Shown: positions 9,121-17,686, counted from the first letter of the stretch. The stretch is 31,991 nt of DNA from DASUXA01 sp036378155 (GCA_036378155.1 DASUXA010000055.1:1-31991), one strand, 5' to 3'. Notes: a model not told the origin generated them from the sequence alone. Made by a program: numbers and translations.

Positions 9121-9894
9121 GTGAGCTTCACTCGCCGCCTCGCCCAGTTGTTCCAGATGAAGGCGAACAAGGCGCTCGACCGTGCGGAGGACCCGCGCGA
9201 GGTCATGGACTACTCGTACGAGCGCCAGTTGGAGATGCTGACCAAGGTCCGCCGCGGCGTAGCCGACGTGGCGACCAGCCGCAAACGCATGGAGTTGCAG
9301 CTCAACCAGCTCAACCAGTCCGCCGACAAGCTCCAGGCGCAGGCCGCCCAGGCGGTCGGCATCGGCCGGGACGACCTGGCACGCGAGGCGCTCACCCGAC
9401 GCGCGGCGGTACAGGCGCAGATCCAGGACGTCGAGGCGCAGCACGAGCAGTTGCAGGCCGAGGAGGACAAGCTCAACCTCGCCGCGCAACGCCTGCAAAC
9501 CCGGGTCGAGGCGTTCCGCACCCGCAAGGAGACCATCAAGGCGACGTACACCGCGGCCGAGGCGCAGACCCGCATCGGCGAGGCGGTGTCCGGCATCTCC
9601 GAGGAGATGGGCGACGTCGGACTCGCCATGCAGCGCGCCGAGGACAAGACCGCCCAGATGCAGGCGCGCGCCGGAGCACTGGACGAACTGCTTGCCTCGG
9701 GCGCGTTGGAGGACGCGACCCGACCGGCGGCCGGTCGCGACGACATCCAGGCGGCGCTGGACGCCGCCCACGGCGGTGCGGACGTCGATCGGCAACTCGC
9801 CGCGCTCAAAGCGCACGCGGTGTCCGCCGGTACTCCGCCGGCCGCGCTGAGCCAGCACGCCGAAGCGCGACCGGACCAGGGAGGCCAGTCATGA
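9121..9894 (+). CDS. pspA: PspA/IM30 family membrane stress protein
   Basis: The predicted protein has 257 residues. The GTG start follows GGGAGGT; an ATG 16 codons upstream has no ribosome site and adds a non-homologous leader. The N-terminus (VSFTRRLAQLFQMKANKALD) has the amphipathic helix and RAEDPREVMDYSYE motif of PspA/IM30 proteins. Long coiled coils fill residues about 25-200 (LQLNQLNQSADKLQAQAAQA, QIQDVEAQHEQLQAEEDKL). ESCRT-III-like proteins of this family coat stressed membranes and limit proton leakage. The stop overlaps pspAA by ATGA. The C-terminal extension DVDRQLAALKAHAV is typical of actinobacterial members. Confidence 0.95.
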   Translation: MSFTRRLAQLFQMKANKALDRAEDPREVMDYSYERQLEMLTKVRRGVADVATSRKRMELQLNQLNQSADKLQAQAAQAVGIGRDDLAREALTRRAAVQAQIQDVEAQHEQLQAEEDKLNLAAQRLQTRVEAFRTRKETIKATYTAAEAQTRIGEAVSGISEEMGDVGLAMQRAEDKTAQMQARAGALDELLASGALEDATRPAAGRDDIQAALDAAHGGADVDRQLAALKAHAVSAGTPPAALSQHAEARPDQGGQS

Positions 9895-10169
9895 TCATCA
9901 GAATCCTCGGCGAGGGCCAGTACGACCTGCCCGACACCGAAATCGACCAGCTCAACGAGCTGGACGCGGAACTGCAGGCGGCGGTCGACGACGGGGACGA
10001 CGCGCGGTTCACCACCGCCCTGGGCAACCTGCTCACCGCGGTCCGGCAGGCCGGCGACCCGGTGCCCGACGACGTGCTCGCGGCGTCCGACCTGGTACTG
10101 CCGGCGGACGGCACGGACCTGACGGAGGTCGCCGAGTTGCTGACCGACGAGGGTCTGATCCCGGGCTGA
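9891..10169 (+). CDS. pspAA: PspAA-domain protein, PspA-associated
   Basis: The predicted protein has 92 residues. It starts in an ATGA overlap with pspA. The sequence begins MIIRILGEGQYDLPD and continues IDQLNELDAELQAAVDDGDD, then LTDEGLIPG, which is the PspAA domain known to be linked with PspA in actinobacteria and archaea. It is small, acidic and cytoplasmic, with no signal or membrane helix. It probably binds PspA and modulates its activity. The next gene starts 3 bases after its stop. Confidence 0.88.
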   Translation: MIIRILGEGQYDLPDTEIDQLNELDAELQAAVDDGDDARFTTALGNLLTAVRQAGDPVPDDVLAASDLVLPADGTDLTEVAELLTDEGLIPG

Positions 10170-10172
10170 GCT

Positions 10173-11102
10173 ATGCGTACCCGGTTCCGGCCCGACCGCC
10201 AACTCACCACCCGGATGGCGGTGGTCGTCTTCCTGCTCGGGCTGGTGTACGTGGCGTTCGTCGCCGCCCTGGTCGTCCTGCTCAAGTCGGTCGTCGCGAT
10301 CGTCGTGATCGCCGGCGGTCTGCTGTTCGCGCAGTACTTCTTCTCCGACCGCATCGCCCTGACCGCGATGCGGGCGAAGGAGGTGACCCCGGAGCAGGAG
10401 CCGCGCCTGCACGGGGTGATCGACCGGCTGTGCGCCACCGCGAACATGCCCAAGCCCCGCGTCGCGGTCGCCGACACCGACCTGCCCAACGCCTTCGCCA
10501 CCGGGCGCAACACGAAACGGGCGGTGGTCTGCGTGACCACCGGACTGATGCGCCGGCTGGACAACCGCGAACTCGAAGGCGTGCTGTCCCACGAGTTGTC
10601 CCACATCGCGCACCGCGACGTCGTGGTGATGACCGTCGCGTCGTTCCTCGGGGTACTCGCGGGGCTGGTCACCCGGTTCGCGTTCTACTCGGGGATGTTC
10701 AACGACCGGCGGCGGGGTCGGGACAACGACCAGACGTTCCTGATCGTGATCCTCGTGATGCTCGTGTCCGCCGTGGTGTACGCGCTGAGCTACCTGCTCA
10801 TCCGGGCGCTGTCCCGGTACCGGGAACTGGCTGCCGACCGGGCCGGGGCGCAACTGACCGGGCGCCCGTCCGCCCTCGCCTCCGCCCTGGTGAAGGTCAG
10901 CGACGACATCCGCGCGATACCCGACCGGGACCTGCGCCAGGCACAGGCGTTCAACGCGTTCTTCTTCGCGCCCGCGCTGGGTACCAGGGCGAGCCTGTCC
11001 TCGCTGCTGTCCACCCACCCGAGCCTGCAGCAGCGGCTGGACCAACTGGCGAAGATCGCCAACGAGATGGGAGAGGCGACGCCGAGCTCATGGGATTCCT
11101 AG
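10173..11102 (+). CDS. htpX: HtpX-like M48 membrane zinc metalloprotease
   Basis: The predicted protein has 309 residues. Two N-terminal membrane helices (about 15-38 and 39-55) precede the protease domain. The zinc motif HELSH is at 140-144, in LSHELSHIAHRD. The third ligand is Glu218, in YRELAADRAG. Two further helices lie between them (about 150-172 and 187-210). HtpX degrades misfolded membrane proteins and is a known neighbour of PspA in actinobacteria. The final LSTHPSLQQRLDQL motif is also typical of M48 enzymes. The 3' end overlaps pspAB by 13 bases, implying coupled translation. Confidence 0.93.
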   Translation: MRTRFRPDRQLTTRMAVVVFLLGLVYVAFVAALVVLLKSVVAIVVIAGGLLFAQYFFSDRIALTAMRAKEVTPEQEPRLHGVIDRLCATANMPKPRVAVADTDLPNAFATGRNTKRAVVCVTTGLMRRLDNRELEGVLSHELSHIAHRDVVVMTVASFLGVLAGLVTRFAFYSGMFNDRRRGRDNDQTFLIVILVMLVSAVVYALSYLLIRALSRYRELAADRAGAQLTGRPSALASALVKVSDDIRAIPDRDLRQAQAFNAFFFAPALGTRASLSSLLSTHPSLQQRLDQLAKIANEMGEATPSSWDS

Positions 11103-11668
11103 ACGCGCTGCTGGGCCGGACCCGACCCGTCAAGCCCAATCTGGACGTGCTGTTCGCGGTACCGGCAGCCGGGCTGACGACGCAGACCAGCCTGGGTCTC
11201 GCCCCGACCGGAACGGGCGGGGTCTGCTTCGCCTCCGCCGAGGGGCAGGCTGCCGCCCAGGCGCAGACCGACGCGCTCGCTTTGCTCGACGTGGACCGGG
11301 CGGGACGTGCGACCGCGAGCCGGGACCAGTACGGGTACACCTGGATCACCGTGCACCAGCCGGACGGCGATCTGTCGGCGCTGGTCACCGACCTGCACGC
11401 GGTCAACGCGACGCTGTCCGACGCGGGGTACGGACCCGGACTGCTGTGTACCGTGGTCGGCTTCGCCGGCGAGGTCAACGGGCAGCCACGCCGCGCCGGG
11501 CTGGTGTACCTGTTCAAGCGCGGCACGTTCTACCCGTTCGCGCCGACCGGGCCGCAGGTTCGCGACACCGCGCTGGAGTTGCAGATGCGTGCCGTACTCG
11601 ACGGCGAACTGCCGATCGAGTCCGATCTGAGCCGGTGGTTCCCGATCTGGGACTGCCCGGCGCTGTGA
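11090..11668 (+). CDS. pspAB: PspAB-domain protein, last gene of the psp operon
   Basis: The predicted protein has 192 residues. The ATG lies inside the end of htpX, with GGGAGAGG about 15 bases upstream. The protein starts MGFLDALLGRTRPVKPNLD and contains DQYGYTWITVHQPDGDLSAL, LLCTVVGFAG, GLVYLFKRGTFYPFAPTG and the end DLSRWFPIWDCPAL. This matches the PspAB family that follows PspA-PspAA-HtpX operons. There is no signal peptide or catalytic motif. The function is unknown, probably a regulator or adaptor. The gene ends before an 18-base-pair hairpin. Confidence 0.88.
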   Translation: MGFLDALLGRTRPVKPNLDVLFAVPAAGLTTQTSLGLAPTGTGGVCFASAEGQAAAQAQTDALALLDVDRAGRATASRDQYGYTWITVHQPDGDLSALVTDLHAVNATLSDAGYGPGLLCTVVGFAGEVNGQPRRAGLVYLFKRGTFYPFAPTGPQVRDTALELQMRAVLDGELPIESDLSRWFPIWDCPAL

Positions 11669-11710
11669 CCGCGGGTCCCAGCGGACCGGACCGAGCGTCA
11701 GCCGCGCACG

Positions 11711-11749
11711 CTCCTGTCGGCGGGTGCGTTCCGCACCCGCCGACAGGAG
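11711..11749. terminator. Strong hairpin terminator between the psp operon and the PHB depolymerase
   Basis: A perfect 18-base-pair stem with a 3-base TTC loop lies between two convergent genes, 42 bases after pspAB and 22 bases beyond the stop of the leftward depolymerase. It should stop transcription from both sides. There is no T-run. Confidence 0.85.
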
Positions 11750-11771
11750 TCGCAGCTCAGCCGCCGAGCAC

Positions 11772-12797
11772 TCAGCCGCCGAGCGCGGTGATCATGTTCA
11801 TGATGGTCTCGAGCTGGAGCCCGCCCTGGATCGGGTAGTTGGTGTACCCGAGGTAGCCCCACCAGTCCCAGCAGCCGTTCGGATTCACCCCGGACGTGAT
11901 CGCCTGCGGGTACAGCACGATCGTGTTGTTCGTGTCCGCGTACTGGTTGAGGTTCGCGTCGTCGAGGAACGCGGTGCCCACCGACTGATACGACTGCAGA
12001 CAGCCGTGCAGCGCGACCAGCAGGCGGCAGCTGTACCCGGCGGCGCACGACTTCGGCACGTACGCGAACCCGCTGTTGCCCATGCTCAGTCCGTTGGCGT
12101 ACCCGTTGACCGCGTACACGTTCTGGTCGAACTGGATCATGGTGCCGGTGAGCGCGCCGGTGTTCTTCGCGTTGACCGAGCCGTACAGCTTGCGCAGGAA
12201 CGTCGCCTGCGGGTCGACGCCGCAGTTGTTGAGGTACGGCGAGGCGGTGGCCGTGCAGCTGTTCGGTCCGTACGGCGTCACCCAGGAGTGCCCGGCGGCG
12301 GTACCGGTGTCGTACTGCACGCTGGCGCCGAAGTACTGGTAGTAGCGCACCAGGTCGTCGTTGACGCTCTTCTTGATCGTGGTGTCGTTGCCGCCGTGGA
12401 ACACGTACACCGGCTGCCCGGACAGGTACCCCGTCGGGTCGATCCAGCCGTAGCTCGCCCACAGGCTGGTGTCGTACTCGAGCGTGCCGAGCTGGTCGGA
12501 GTAGATGTTGTCCATGCACCCGTACAACGCCTGGTTGGCGTTGTTCTGCGCGCAGTAGTACGGCCCGGCGGCGAAGATCGCCGCGCCACGGATCCGGCTC
12601 GAGTACGCCACCTGCAACTGGGTCGCCATGTACCCGCCGGACGACACACCGGCGACGTACACCCGCGAGATGTTGTAGGCGTGTAGCGACCCGGAGACCG
12701 GGGTGATCGACGGTGTGGCTGCCGACGCGGGCCCGGACGACAGCACCAGCAGGATCGGCGCGAGGGCCGCGAGCAGGGTACGGATGAGTCTCCTCAC
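11772..12797 (-). CDS. Secreted poly(3-hydroxybutyrate) depolymerase-type esterase
   Basis: The predicted protein has 341 residues. The GTG start follows GGAGG by 4 bases. It encodes a signal peptide (VRRLIRTLLAALAPILLVLS, cleaved after GPASA). The lipase box GVSSG has its nucleophile at Ser52. Asp138 (FHGGNDTT) and His170 (TAAGHSWVTP) complete the triad, while the oxyanion motif LVALHGC (His264 region) comes last. In ordinary depolymerases HGC precedes the serine. This order matches the circularly permuted fungal-type depolymerases. Substrate should be a polyester such as denatured PHB. Cysteines are plentiful, consistent with secretion. No separate substrate-binding domain is seen. Confidence 0.9.
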   Translation of the reverse strand: MRRLIRTLLAALAPILLVLSSGPASAATPSITPVSGSLHAYNISRVYVAGVSSGGYMATQLQVAYSSRIRGAAIFAAGPYYCAQNNANQALYGCMDNIYSDQLGTLEYDTSLWASYGWIDPTGYLSGQPVYVFHGGNDTTIKKSVNDDLVRYYQYFGASVQYDTGTAAGHSWVTPYGPNSCTATASPYLNNCGVDPQATFLRKLYGSVNAKNTGALTGTMIQFDQNVYAVNGYANGLSMGNSGFAYVPKSCAAGYSCRLLVALHGCLQSYQSVGTAFLDDANLNQYADTNNTIVLYPQAITSGVNPNGCWDWWGYLGYTNYPIQGGLQLETIMNMITALGG

Positions 12798-13055
12798 CGG
12801 GCCTCCCAAGTGAACGGCATCGATGGCGGTGAAGACACCGTAGGAGGTGGATCGCCCTGCCGGCGACAGGAGCGCGCGACACCTTCGGGTCGGTCCATGT
12901 AGTGACCCGCGACACAGTGCCGCTCCCGGCGACCGGCGCGTCCCGAGTCGGGGCGGACGACCCGTTTCGTACCGCCGTCCGACTCTGCCCGGTTCGCCCC
13001 GGCCCGCGCACCCTGAGGGCGTATCCGACTGGTACCGGCGGGATCGGAGGTCGTG

Positions 13056-13976
13056 ATGAGTCGCAGACGCGTTCTCGCGGTCGCAGCGGCAGCGGTGGCG
13101 GTCCTCGCGACCCTCGGCATCGGGGTCGCCTGCGCCGGGCGGAATCGTGCCCCGGCACCGTCCGCCGGTCCGACCGTCGGCTCGGCGTCCACCACCGGCC
13201 CAGGCGGTACCGTGCCGTCGTCCCCCGGTGCCGCGCCGCCTTCCCCGGCTGCCGGATCGCCGCGGTCGCCGGGCGGACCCGCCACAGCCGGTCGGACGGC
13301 GTCGCCGGACGGTACGCCGTCCAGCCGGGTCCCCGGGGTTCCGGCACGGCTCGCCGGTCAGGACGTGGAGCGGATTCCGACCGCCCAGCCGGTGGTGGCG
13401 CTGACCTTCGACGCCGGCGCCAACGCCGACGGGCTGCCGTCGATCCTCGCCACCCTGGCACGCGAGCACGTGCCCGCCACGTTCTTCCTGACCGGGGACT
13501 TCGCCAGCCGGTACCCGTCCGCGATTCGGTCGATCGTCGCCGCCGGGCACCGCCTCGGCAACCACTCCGCGACGCACCCGGCGTTCACGTCGCTGTCCGA
13601 CGCCGCGATCCGCGACCAGCTCAGCCGGGCGCGTACGGCGATCATGGCGGCTGGCGGCACCGACCCGCGACCGCTGTTCCGGTTCCCGCTCGGCGACCGC
13701 GACCGCCGCACCATCGCCACCGTCAACGCCGCCGGGTACGTGGCGGTGCGCTGGACGGTCGACTCGCTCGGCTGGGAAGGTACCGGGTCGATCAGTGCCG
13801 CCGGGGTGGTCAGCCGGGTGGTGGGCGCGGCTGGTCCGGGCGAGATCGTGCTGATGCACGTCGGGTCGAACCCGGACGACCGCTCGACCCTGGACGCCGA
13901 CGCGCTGCCCCAGGTCGTCGCGCGACTGCGCGCGAGCGGGTACCGGTTCGCGACGCTCGACGCGCTGCTCGGTTGA
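13056..13976 (+). CDS. NodB/polysaccharide deacetylase-like secreted protein with altered metal motif
   Basis: The predicted protein has 306 residues. ATG at 13056 is chosen because GGAGG lies 5 bases upstream; the GTG three bases earlier is too close. A signal peptide or weak lipobox (LGIGVACAG) precedes a Pro/Ser/Gly linker of about 75 residues. The NodB domain runs from about 110. Motif 1 reads TFDAG (117-121), with Ala120 in place of the usual metal-binding Asp of TFDDG. Motif 2 is intact, GNHSATH with His170 and His174. Motif 3 (FRFPLGD) and the final His (MHVGS) are present. The TFDAGAN form recurs in related actinobacterial proteins as far as I recall. Cell-wall GlcNAc deacetylation is possible, but activity is uncertain. 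Confidence 0.85.
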   Translation: MSRRRVLAVAAAAVAVLATLGIGVACAGRNRAPAPSAGPTVGSASTTGPGGTVPSSPGAAPPSPAAGSPRSPGGPATAGRTASPDGTPSSRVPGVPARLAGQDVERIPTAQPVVALTFDAGANADGLPSILATLAREHVPATFFLTGDFASRYPSAIRSIVAAGHRLGNHSATHPAFTSLSDAAIRDQLSRARTAIMAAGGTDPRPLFRFPLGDRDRRTIATVNAAGYVAVRWTVDSLGWEGTGSISAAGVVSRVVGAAGPGEIVLMHVGSNPDDRSTLDADALPQVVARLRASGYRFATLDALLG

Positions 13977-13981
13977 CGGGC

Positions 13982-14686
13982 TCAGGCGAGGACGACGAGC
14001 GCCTCGCGCAGCGTGTCCGGGATCGGGAACGGTCCGGGCAGCCGTCGCGCGACCGCCTCGACGAACTCCTCGTCGGTCAGCCGTACCTGGTCGTCGCCCA
14101 GTTGGACGACCTCGGCGCCGCCCTGCGGCGACACGCTGACGCCGCGTCCCGAGTCGTCGACGGCGACCCGCGCGAACCGGGTCCGCCAGTCGAGCCGCTG
14201 CTCGCGCTCGGTGTCGCGGATGGGTACCCCGGCGTCGTCGGCGTGCGTCGCCACCTCGGCGGCGAGGTAGTACGTCTGCTTGCCGACCGGATAGTCGCCG
14301 ACGGACGTGTCGATCGTGCCGTCGACGCCCCGCTCGCGCAGTCTCGCCCGGTTGTCGCGGCACAGCTCGCGCCACTCGGCGAGCAGTTCCGCCGGCGGCA
14401 GCGCGGCACGCTTGCGGATTCCCCATTCGTTGAACTCGTCCATGCTCGCCGCCCCGGACGATTCGAGGAACTCGGCGACCCGACCGTCGAGCCCGGCGCG
14501 CGTGTAGTCCTCGCCGGCGGCGAGATGCGCCAGGAGGTCGCGTCGCGACCAGCCGGCGCAGCGGGTCGGCGCGGACCATTCGGACTCGCTCAGGTACGTG
14601 TAGAACTCGTCGACGCGGTCGCACTCCCGGTCGATCAGGTCGAACGGGTCGGCGCCGACGACGGCGGACAGATCCCCCTGATCCAT
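13982..14686 (-). CDS. DinB/MDMPI-family enzyme, probably mycothiol-dependent
   Basis: The predicted protein has 234 residues and is cytoplasmic. It has the four-helix N-terminal domain of the maleylpyruvate isomerase family: VDEFYTYLSESEWSAPTRCA, then WSRRDLLAHLAAGEDYTRA with one metal His. A second conserved stretch is YYLAAEVATHADDAGVP with another His. The C-terminal domain (about 170-234) is small and beta-rich. These enzymes bind zinc and use mycothiol for isomerisation, conjugation or detoxification. The exact substrate cannot be told from sequence. The gene is convergent with the NodB-like gene, with 5 bases between their stops, and divergent from the LAL regulator. Confidence 0.8.
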   Translation of the reverse strand: MDQGDLSAVVGADPFDLIDRECDRVDEFYTYLSESEWSAPTRCAGWSRRDLLAHLAAGEDYTRAGLDGRVAEFLESSGAASMDEFNEWGIRKRAALPPAELLAEWRELCRDNRARLRERGVDGTIDTSVGDYPVGKQTYYLAAEVATHADDAGVPIRDTEREQRLDWRTRFARVAVDDSGRGVSVSPQGGAEVVQLGDDQVRLTDEEFVEAVARRLPGPFPIPDTLREALVVLA

Positions 14687-14840
14687 CCCTTCACGGTCGC
14701 ACGAAACGCCCTCCCGATGGGGCTACTGTCCCGAGTTTGCGCAGGTCACGGCAGGAAATACGACGAGCACAGACACGGTGCGTGGTCAGTCATGTGCAAT
14801 GGGTATTGGAGGGGTGCGAGGACACGTGAAAGGAGCTGCC

Positions 14841-14891
14841 ATGACCCGGTGCGGTACCGCCACCGCCCGCAGAACCGGCGCGATCCGATGA
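14841..14891 (+). CDS. Arginine-rich 16-codon leader peptide coupled to the LAL regulator
   Basis: An ATG with a near-perfect ribosome site (AAAGGAG, 5 bases spacing) opens a reading of MTRCGTATARRTGAIR. The stop TGA overlaps the ATG of the big regulator as ATGA. The regulator's own start has no ribosome site, so its translation should depend on ribosomes finishing this leader. Four of 16 codons are Arg, two of them AGA and CGA, which are rare in such a GC-rich genome. Control by arginyl-tRNA supply or by ribosome stalling is an inference. Confidence 0.5.
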   Translation: MTRCGTATARRTGAIR

Positions 14892-17566
14892 CGGCAGGCG
14901 TCGACATGCGCGGGATGAGTGCTTCGCCCAGTCCGTCCGGGGTCGACCCCAACGGCGACCCGGTGCTCGCGGCCCGCCTGGCGGTCCCGTCCCTGCGCGG
15001 CGAGGTGGTACGCCGGTCCCGACTCACCGAACTGATCACCACCTGCAACCGCGACGGCGTCATCGCCGTCGTCAGCGGTCCGCCGGGCAGCGGCAAGACC
15101 TGCGAGGTCGCGGTATGGGCGCGGGGCGGGCACGCGAGCGGTCCGGTGGTCTGGCTCACCCTCGACGAGGAAGCGAACGCGCCCGGCGTGTTCTGGGCGT
15201 ACGTGATCGAGGGGCTGCGCCGTGCCCGCGTCGTCGACCTCGGCACACCGGGGCGAGCCGAAGGCGTCGACCGGTCGTTCCTGGTCCGGCTCGCCGCCGA
15301 ACTCGGCTCCCTCGACCGGCCCGTCACCGTGGTCCTCGACCAGTTCGAGCGGATCCGCACCCGCGAGGTCGGCAGCGGACTCGACTTCGTCGTGCGCCAC
15401 GCCGGACGGCAGCTACGCCTGGTCGTGGTGACCAGGACCGAGGCGGTGCTGCCGCTGTACCGGTACCGGCTGGCGGGAGAGATCGCCGAGGTCACCGCGG
15501 ACGACCTGGCGTTCAACCGGGCCGAAGCCGAGGAGATGCTCGCGCCGTACCTGTCCGGTCCGTCCGTCGACCTGCTGCTCGCCCGTACCGAGGGCTGGGC
15601 TGCCGGGCTGCGGCTGTGCACGCTGGCGCTGCGCCGTACCGACAACCCCGAGCGACTGGTCCGCGACCTCGCCGTCGGACACGGTCCGATCGCCGACTTC
15701 CTGATCTCCGAGGTGCTCGAGGCGCAGCCGCCCGAAACCCAGGACCTGCTGCTGCGCACCAGCGTGCTGGACCGGGTACAGCCCGATCTCGCCAACGCCC
15801 TGACCGGTCGGGACGACGCCGCCCGGCTGCTCGCCGAACTCGCCGGTACCCACGCGTTCGTCGACCTGATCGACGAGGCGGGCAGTTGGTACCGGTACCA
15901 CCCGCTGTTCGCCGAGGTGCTGCTCGCCCAGTTGCGCCGGCGCCGCCCCGCCCTGGAACGGGAGATGCGGCTGTGCGCCGCGCGGTGGCTCGCCGACCAC
16001 GACCGCCTCGCCGACGGGGTCGCCCAGGCGGTACGCGCCGGTGACTGGGAGTTCGCCGCGGACGAGATGGTCGACCAGTTGGCGGTCGGGCGGCTGCTGT
16101 CCGGGCTGGAAACCAACCGGTTCGCCCGACTGTTCGCCGACCTCCCGGCGGAACGCCCGAGCCCCGCCGTCGCCCTGGTCGCCGCCGCGCTCGCGGTCCA
16201 GCGCCTGGACGTCGAACGCTGCGACCGGGAACTGAAATACGCCGAGGACCTCGCCGACCAGGCGCCTCCGGATCGGCAGCCGGCGCTGAACATGGGACTG
16301 TCGATGCTGCGCATCGTGGTCAGCCGGCTGCGCGGCGACGTCGAGGCCGCGCAGTCGGCGTCCGCTGCCGCGCGGACCGTGCTGCCGGCGCTGCGACCGC
16401 GGCAGGTCTCCACCCACCCCGAACTGACCGCCCTGATGCTGTCCAGCCTGGGCACGGTCGAACTGTGGTCGGGGCGGTTCCACGCCGCCACGCAGACCCT
16501 GACCGACGCGGTGAACGCGTCCAAGGTGACCGGCGGCGAGTACCCGCTGAACAACGCCCTGGGCCAACTGGCGATGCTGGAACACGCCCAGGGCCGGCTG
16601 CGCCTCGCGGAGACGTACGCCCGGCAGGCTGTCGAGGTGATCGAACGGTCCGGGATGCCGTTGGAGAAGGCGACCGGGACCGGGTACGCGGCACTCGCCG
16701 CGATCGCGCTCGACCGGGGTCAGATCGCCGACGCGCGGATCAACGTCGAGAAGGCCGGAGCCACCGTGGGGGTACGCGTCGACCCGCTGACCCGCGTCGA
16801 GGTCGCGCTCGCCCGCTCCGGTCTGTGCCGCGGCGTGCGCAACTGGCGTTCCGCGCTGGCGACCGTCGGCGCGGCGATCGACTGGACCCGGGACCGGGCG
16901 GCGCCCGCCTGGGTGCTGAACCGCCTGTACACCGAGGCGGCGCTGGCGTACCTGGGCAGCGGCGACATGCCGGCGGCGGTCGCTGGGGCCCGGCAACTCA
17001 ACGACGACGTCGAGCGTCAACTCATGCTCGCCCGGATCCGGCTCGCGGCGGGACAGCACGAGCCGGTCGCCGCCGCGCTGCACCGCATCGACCACAGTGA
17101 GATCCGGGTACCGGTCCTGATCCAGCTCCGGCTGATCGAGGCGCAGACCGCCATGCTGCGCGGCAGTCCGGGCGGCGCCACCCGCGCCGTACACGAGGCG
17201 TTCGTCCTGGCCCAGCCGGAGGGGCTGCGCCGGCCGTTCCAGGAATCCGGTCCGTGGCTGCGTCACCTGCTGCGCACCCAGTCCGGGCTGGAACCGATCG
17301 CGCGGTGGCTGCTCGGCGAGCGGGTGGCGAAGCCTCGCCGTACCCCGACGTCGCAGGAAACCGACGCCCCGCTCGAACCGATCAGCGACCGCGAGCGCGA
17401 GGTGCTCGGACTGCTGAGCCAGATGATGACGACCGAGGAGATCGCCGGCGCGATGCACCTGTCGGTCAACACCGTGAAGACCCACCTGAAGAGCATCTAC
17501 CGCAAGCTCGCCACCTCGCGCCGCAACGAGGCGGTGCGCCGGGCGAGGCAGTTCAAGCTGATCTGA
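14888..17566 (+). CDS. Large ATP-binding LuxR-family (LAL/MalT-like) transcription regulator
   Basis: The predicted protein has 892 residues. The frame is open far upstream, but that part shows no protein-like pattern. ATG at 14888 is chosen because it overlaps the stop of a leader with a strong ribosome site. The Walker A motif GPPGSGKT is at 64-71 and Walker B is VTVVLDQFE. The winged-helix and TPR-like region covers about 300-800 (GEYPLNNALGQLAMLEHAQG). The C-terminal LuxR helix-turn-helix starts near 830 (ISDREREVLGLL, then MTTEEIAGAMHLSVNTVKTH). Such STAND-type regulators bind ATP and an inducer, oligomerise and activate nearby or distant operons, often for sugars or secondary metabolites. 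The regulon is not evident. A hairpin follows directly. Confidence 0.93.
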   Translation: MTAGVDMRGMSASPSPSGVDPNGDPVLAARLAVPSLRGEVVRRSRLTELITTCNRDGVIAVVSGPPGSGKTCEVAVWARGGHASGPVVWLTLDEEANAPGVFWAYVIEGLRRARVVDLGTPGRAEGVDRSFLVRLAAELGSLDRPVTVVLDQFERIRTREVGSGLDFVVRHAGRQLRLVVVTRTEAVLPLYRYRLAGEIAEVTADDLAFNRAEAEEMLAPYLSGPSVDLLLARTEGWAAGLRLCTLALRRTDNPERLVRDLAVGHGPIADFLISEVLEAQPPETQDLLLRTSVLDRVQPDLANALTGRDDAARLLAELAGTHAFVDLIDEAGSWYRYHPLFAEVLLAQLRRRRPALEREMRLCAARWLADHDRLADGVAQAVRAGDWEFAADEMVDQLAVGRLLSGLETNRFARLFADLPAERPSPAVALVAAALAVQRLDVERCDRELKYAEDLADQAPPDRQPALNMGLSMLRIVVSRLRGDVEAAQSASAAARTVLPALRPRQVSTHPELTALMLSSLGTVELWSGRFHAATQTLTDAVNASKVTGGEYPLNNALGQLAMLEHAQGRLRLAETYARQAVEVIERSGMPLEKATGTGYAALAAIALDRGQIADARINVEKAGATVGVRVDPLTRVEVALARSGLCRGVRNWRSALATVGAAIDWTRDRAAPAWVLNRLYTEAALAYLGSGDMPAAVAGARQLNDDVERQLMLARIRLAAGQHEPVAAALHRIDHSEIRVPVLIQLRLIEAQTAMLRGSPGGATRAVHEAFVLAQPEGLRRPFQESGPWLRHLLRTQSGLEPIARWLLGERVAKPRRTPTSQETDAPLEPISDREREVLGLLSQMMTTEEIAGAMHLSVNTVKTHLKSIYRKLATSRRNEAVRRARQFKLI

Positions 17567-17590
17567 CGGGCGGGACGATCGTCCTGCCCG
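17567..17590 (+). terminator. Hairpin directly after the LAL regulator stop
   Basis: A 10-base-pair stem with one G-T pair and a GATC loop begins at the base after the stop codon. Its centre GGACGATCGTCC is a perfect palindrome. It is probably a terminator separating the regulator from the dehydrogenase, though a protein-binding site is also possible. Confidence 0.6.
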
Positions 17591-17686
17591 GCTGGGGCGC
17601 TTCGGCTCTGCGCGCGCCCGCCCGGCACGGCGAGGCTGGATGACGGAGGTACCGGCATCCGAGCCGGCACCAGGTAGGGGGACGAG

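Noticed and set aside
12902..14887. Open frame of about 660 codons in front of the LAL regulator
   Set aside because: It runs across the NodB-like gene in another phase and antisense to the MDMPI-type gene, and its composition is Arg/Pro-rich without domain motifs. It is a GC-rich shadow frame.
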